NCBI GenBank assembly: GCA_002287035.1
Contig: NSKG01000001.1
Location: 372,001 to 436,000, forward strand
Direction of reading: 5' to 3'
Source of the DNA: Pseudomonas sp. WN033
GTDB taxonomy: Bacteria > Pseudomonadota > Gammaproteobacteria > Pseudomonadales > Pseudomonadaceae
Length of the DNA: 64,000 bases
Shown: positions 62,116 through 64,000 of the stretch, one piece after another
Position numbering within the stretch: position 1 is the stretch's first letter
Layout of the letters: each line of letters opens with the position of its first letter
The notes under the pieces: generated by a model
The model's input: the letters and a program-made list of their open reading frames with translations, nothing else
What the model was told of the DNA's origin: nothing
The model's database searches: none
Program-made: the position numbers and the translations under genes

Positions 62116-62517
62116 GGCCTCTGTTCCCCCAATATTTATGCGGCCACCCCCGCGGCCGCTTGGTGCGTCGACTGGGTGCTGATACTGGAGGGAATAGACC
62201 ACAACAGGGCCTGCAGGTTCGTCGCACGGCCACAGTTCGCAGGCAGCTTGTGGCTCCGAATCGTAGAAGCGACGCCGCAGGCGTCCCTGAAGTCTGTCCC
62301 GTATCGTGCACACGGCCAGTCAACGCGGGCTACGCAGCACACTACCCGGAGATACGCGCGGCGACGCCCAAGGTGGTGACTATATGGGCCCAGTGCCGGT
62401 CATTTCAAGCGCTGTCGCGCCAGCAATACGCCAGCCAAGCTGTAACAAGAGATTAAAACCGCTAAAATTCGCCCTGCACCCATGAACGACAGCTGCGCTG
62501 TCCTGCACACTGAGAAC
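62116..62517. other. Divergent intergenic region between the ABC operon and plsB
   Basis: This 402-bp stretch separates divergent genes and contains no convincing ORF. Near plsB a promoter-like pair is visible; the rest is GC-rich without clear repeats or RNA folds that I could identify. Confidence 0.6.
62441..62468 (+). promoter_or_regulatory. Candidate plsB promoter
   Basis: TGTAAC (62441-62446) and TAAAAT (62463-62468) are separated by 16 bases in an AT-rich pocket about 50 bp before the plsB start. The -35 is weak. Confidence 0.4.
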
Positions 62518-64000
62518 ATGATGTCCGCCGCCTATTCATCCCTGTTCGGCCGTTTGCGCTTTGGCCTACTCCGTCGTTTGCTGTATCTCTGGGCCCGCTC
62601 CGAGGTTATCGGCAACTCTGCGGCCAGTCCCGGACTGGATTCCGGGCGCCCGATCATCTATGTCCTGCCCTACCGCGCGCTGTCCGACCTGCTGGTACTG
62701 GATCGCGAGTGCAGCCGTGCGGGCCTGCCCCGGCCTGTGCGAGCGCCCGATGCCAGCCTGGACGAAAAGGAAGCTCACCTGTTTCTCAGCCGCGAGCAGG
62801 TGTGGCTCGGTCGCCCCGATCCACGCGGGCAGTCCCCCCGCCTGCTCAGGGTGCTGGATGCAGTCGAACAGCAGCGCGTGGAAGACGTGCAACTGGTGCC
62901 GGTCAGCGTGTTCTGGGGCCAGTCCCCGGATGTCGAATCCTCGGCCATTAAATTACTGTTCGCCTACAACTGGGCGGTCGGCGGGCGCTTGCGCAAGTTT
63001 CTGGCCATCCTGTTGCATGGGCGCAAGATTCGCGTGCGGTTCGGCTCGCCGCTGTCCCTGCGTCAACTGGTGGCCGAAGACCTCGGCCATGCTCGCAACG
63101 TGCGCAAGGTCAATCGCCTGCTGCGGGTTCACTTCCAGCAACAGCGCCGGGCCGTGGTCGGACCCGACCTGTCGCACCGCCGGACCCTGCTCAAGGGCCT
63201 CCTGCACGCCCCGCTGGTCCGCGAAGCGATTGCCCGCGAGGCCGAGGAAAAGGGTATCGATGAAGCCAAGGCGCAGCAGCAGGCCGCCCGCTACGCCAAC
63301 GAGATCGCCTCGGACTTCACCTACACCATCATCCGCTTTCTGGAAGTGGTGCTGAGCTGGTTCTGGAACAAGCTCTACGACGGCATCCGCATCAACCATA
63401 TCGAGCGGGTCCAGGAGATTGCCCAGGGTAACGAGATCATTTATGTGCCCTGCCACCGCAGCCATATCGATTACCTGCTGCTGTCCTACATCCTGTTTCG
63501 CAACAGTCTGACGCCGCCGCATATCGCCGCCGGTATCAACCTCAACATGCCGGTCATCGGCGGTATTCTGCGCCGTGGCGGAGCCTTTTTCATGCGCCGC
63601 AGCTTCCGCGGCAACCAGCTCTACACGGCGGTATTCAACGAATACCTGCACACCCTGTTCAGCCGCGGCTTTCCAACCGAGTACTTCATAGAAGGCGGGC
63701 GTTCACGGACCGGCCGGACGCTAAACCCGAAAACCGGGATGCTGGCAATCACGCTGCGCAGCTTCCTGCGCTCCTCACGCCGGCCGATCATGTTCGTACC
63801 GGTCTACATTGGTTATGAACGGGTACTCGAAGGCCGTACCTATCTGGGCGAGCTGCGTGGCCAGGCCAAGAAGAAAGAGTCATTCTTCGACATCTTCCGG
63901 GTGCTGTCGGCGCTCAAGCTGCCATTCGGCCAGGTCGCGGTCAATTTCGGCGAGCCCGTGCCGCTGGCCGGATTTCTCGACCAGCAGCAACCCGGTTGGC
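62518..64000 (+). CDS. plsB: Glycerol-3-phosphate acyltransferase, 5' part
   Basis: The frame is open from 62518 to the edge (494 codons seen of about 830). PlsB transfers an acyl group to glycerol-3-phosphate at the inner membrane, the first phospholipid step. Family features are [35 protein letters not shown] and the catalytic block [14 protein letters not shown] (H-x4-D), followed by [12 protein letters not shown] and [11 protein letters not shown]. The start may be ATG at 62518/62521 or an in-frame ATG at 62482; none has a strong site. Placement beside the GldA/F/G-like operon is as I recall it in P. aeruginosa. Confidence 0.95.
   Translation, partial: MMSAAYSSLFGRLRFGLLRRLLYLWARSEVIGNSAASPGLDSGRPIIYVLPYRALSDLLVLDRECSRAGLPRPVRAPDASLDEKEAHLFLSREQVWLGRPDPRGQSPRLLRVLDAVEQQRVEDVQLVPVSVFWGQSPDVESSAIKLLFAYNWAVGGRLRKFLAILLHGRKIRVRFGSPLSLRQLVAEDLGHARNVRKVNRLLRVHFQQQRRAVVGPDLSHRRTLLKGLLHAPLVREAIAREAEEKGIDEAKAQQQAARYANEIASDFTYTIIRFLEVVLSWFWNKLYDGIRINHIERVQEIAQGNEIIYVPCHRSHIDYLLLSYILFRNSLTPPHIAAGINLNMPVIGGILRRGGAFFMRRSFRGNQLYTAVFNEYLHTLFSRGFPTEYFIEGGRSRTGRTLNPKTGMLAITLRSFLRSSRRPIMFVPVYIGYERVLEGRTYLGELRGQAKKKESFFDIFRVLSALKLPFGQVAVNFGEPVPLAGFLDQQQPGW

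Overview
The window is chromosomal DNA from a gamma-proteobacterium of the Pseudomonas group. The evidence is gene order: rpsB-tsf-pyrH-frr-uppS-cdsA-dxr-rseP-bamA-skp-lpxD-fabZ-lpxA-lpxB-rnhB-dnaE-accA-tilS-pyrG-kdsA-eno-ftsB-ispD on the minus strand, and map-glnD-dapC-(arsC-like)-dapD, dapE and plsB on the plus strand. High GC, an OprD-family porin and an mmsAB valine operon fit too. A Halopseudomonas-like or deep-branching Pseudomonas is my inference; the sequence alone does not fix the genus.

Region 1 (1-8950) is accessory metabolism. It holds a tRNA-fMet with its own promoter and terminator, a FixL/FixJ-type two-component pair, and a divergent set of acyl-CoA synthetase, multi-pass permease, OprD-like porin and metallo-beta-lactamase-fold hydrolase. 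This looks like an uptake-and-activation pathway for an unidentified carboxylic acid. A structured palindromic repeat lies between the porin and the hydrolase. A periplasmic solute-binding-like protein follows.

Region 2 (9067-13693) is a tightly packed distal valine/isobutyrate operon: mmsA, mmsB, 3-hydroxyisobutyryl-CoA hydrolase-like and isobutyryl-CoA dehydrogenase-like genes. Region 3 (13811-20656) begins with a small exported-protein ORF and a perfect LexA box driving umuDC. umuC is broken after codon 77 by a roughly 4.8-kb insertion. The insertion carries two overlapping tyrosine recombinases resembling TnpA and TnpB of the Tn554 family, without an evident TnpC. Its cargo is a cupin gene followed by a short (lineage II) chlorite dismutase with the proximal His and distal Arg intact. 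This island is the most unusual part of the window.

Region 4 (20616-46154, minus strand) is the conserved block for isoprenoid precursors, CTP, KDO, lipid A, outer-membrane assembly, replication and translation. Many genes overlap by 1-4 bases, suggesting translational coupling. rpsB has a structured leader, and terminator-like hairpins separate rpsB/tsf and tsf/pyrH. Region 5 (46443-56994, plus strand) carries methionine aminopeptidase, the PII uridylyltransferase, lysine/diaminopimelate genes (dapC, dapD, dapE) and two rRNA methyltransferases (rlmF, rlmA). A TcdA-type enzyme lies on the opposite strand.

Region 6 (57102-62115, minus strand) has a cold-shock protein and a four-gene ABC system (ATPase, permease, GldG-like protein, DUF4340 protein). 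Region 7 is the 5' part of plsB, running off the right edge. No CRISPR array, rRNA gene or phage gene cluster was seen.
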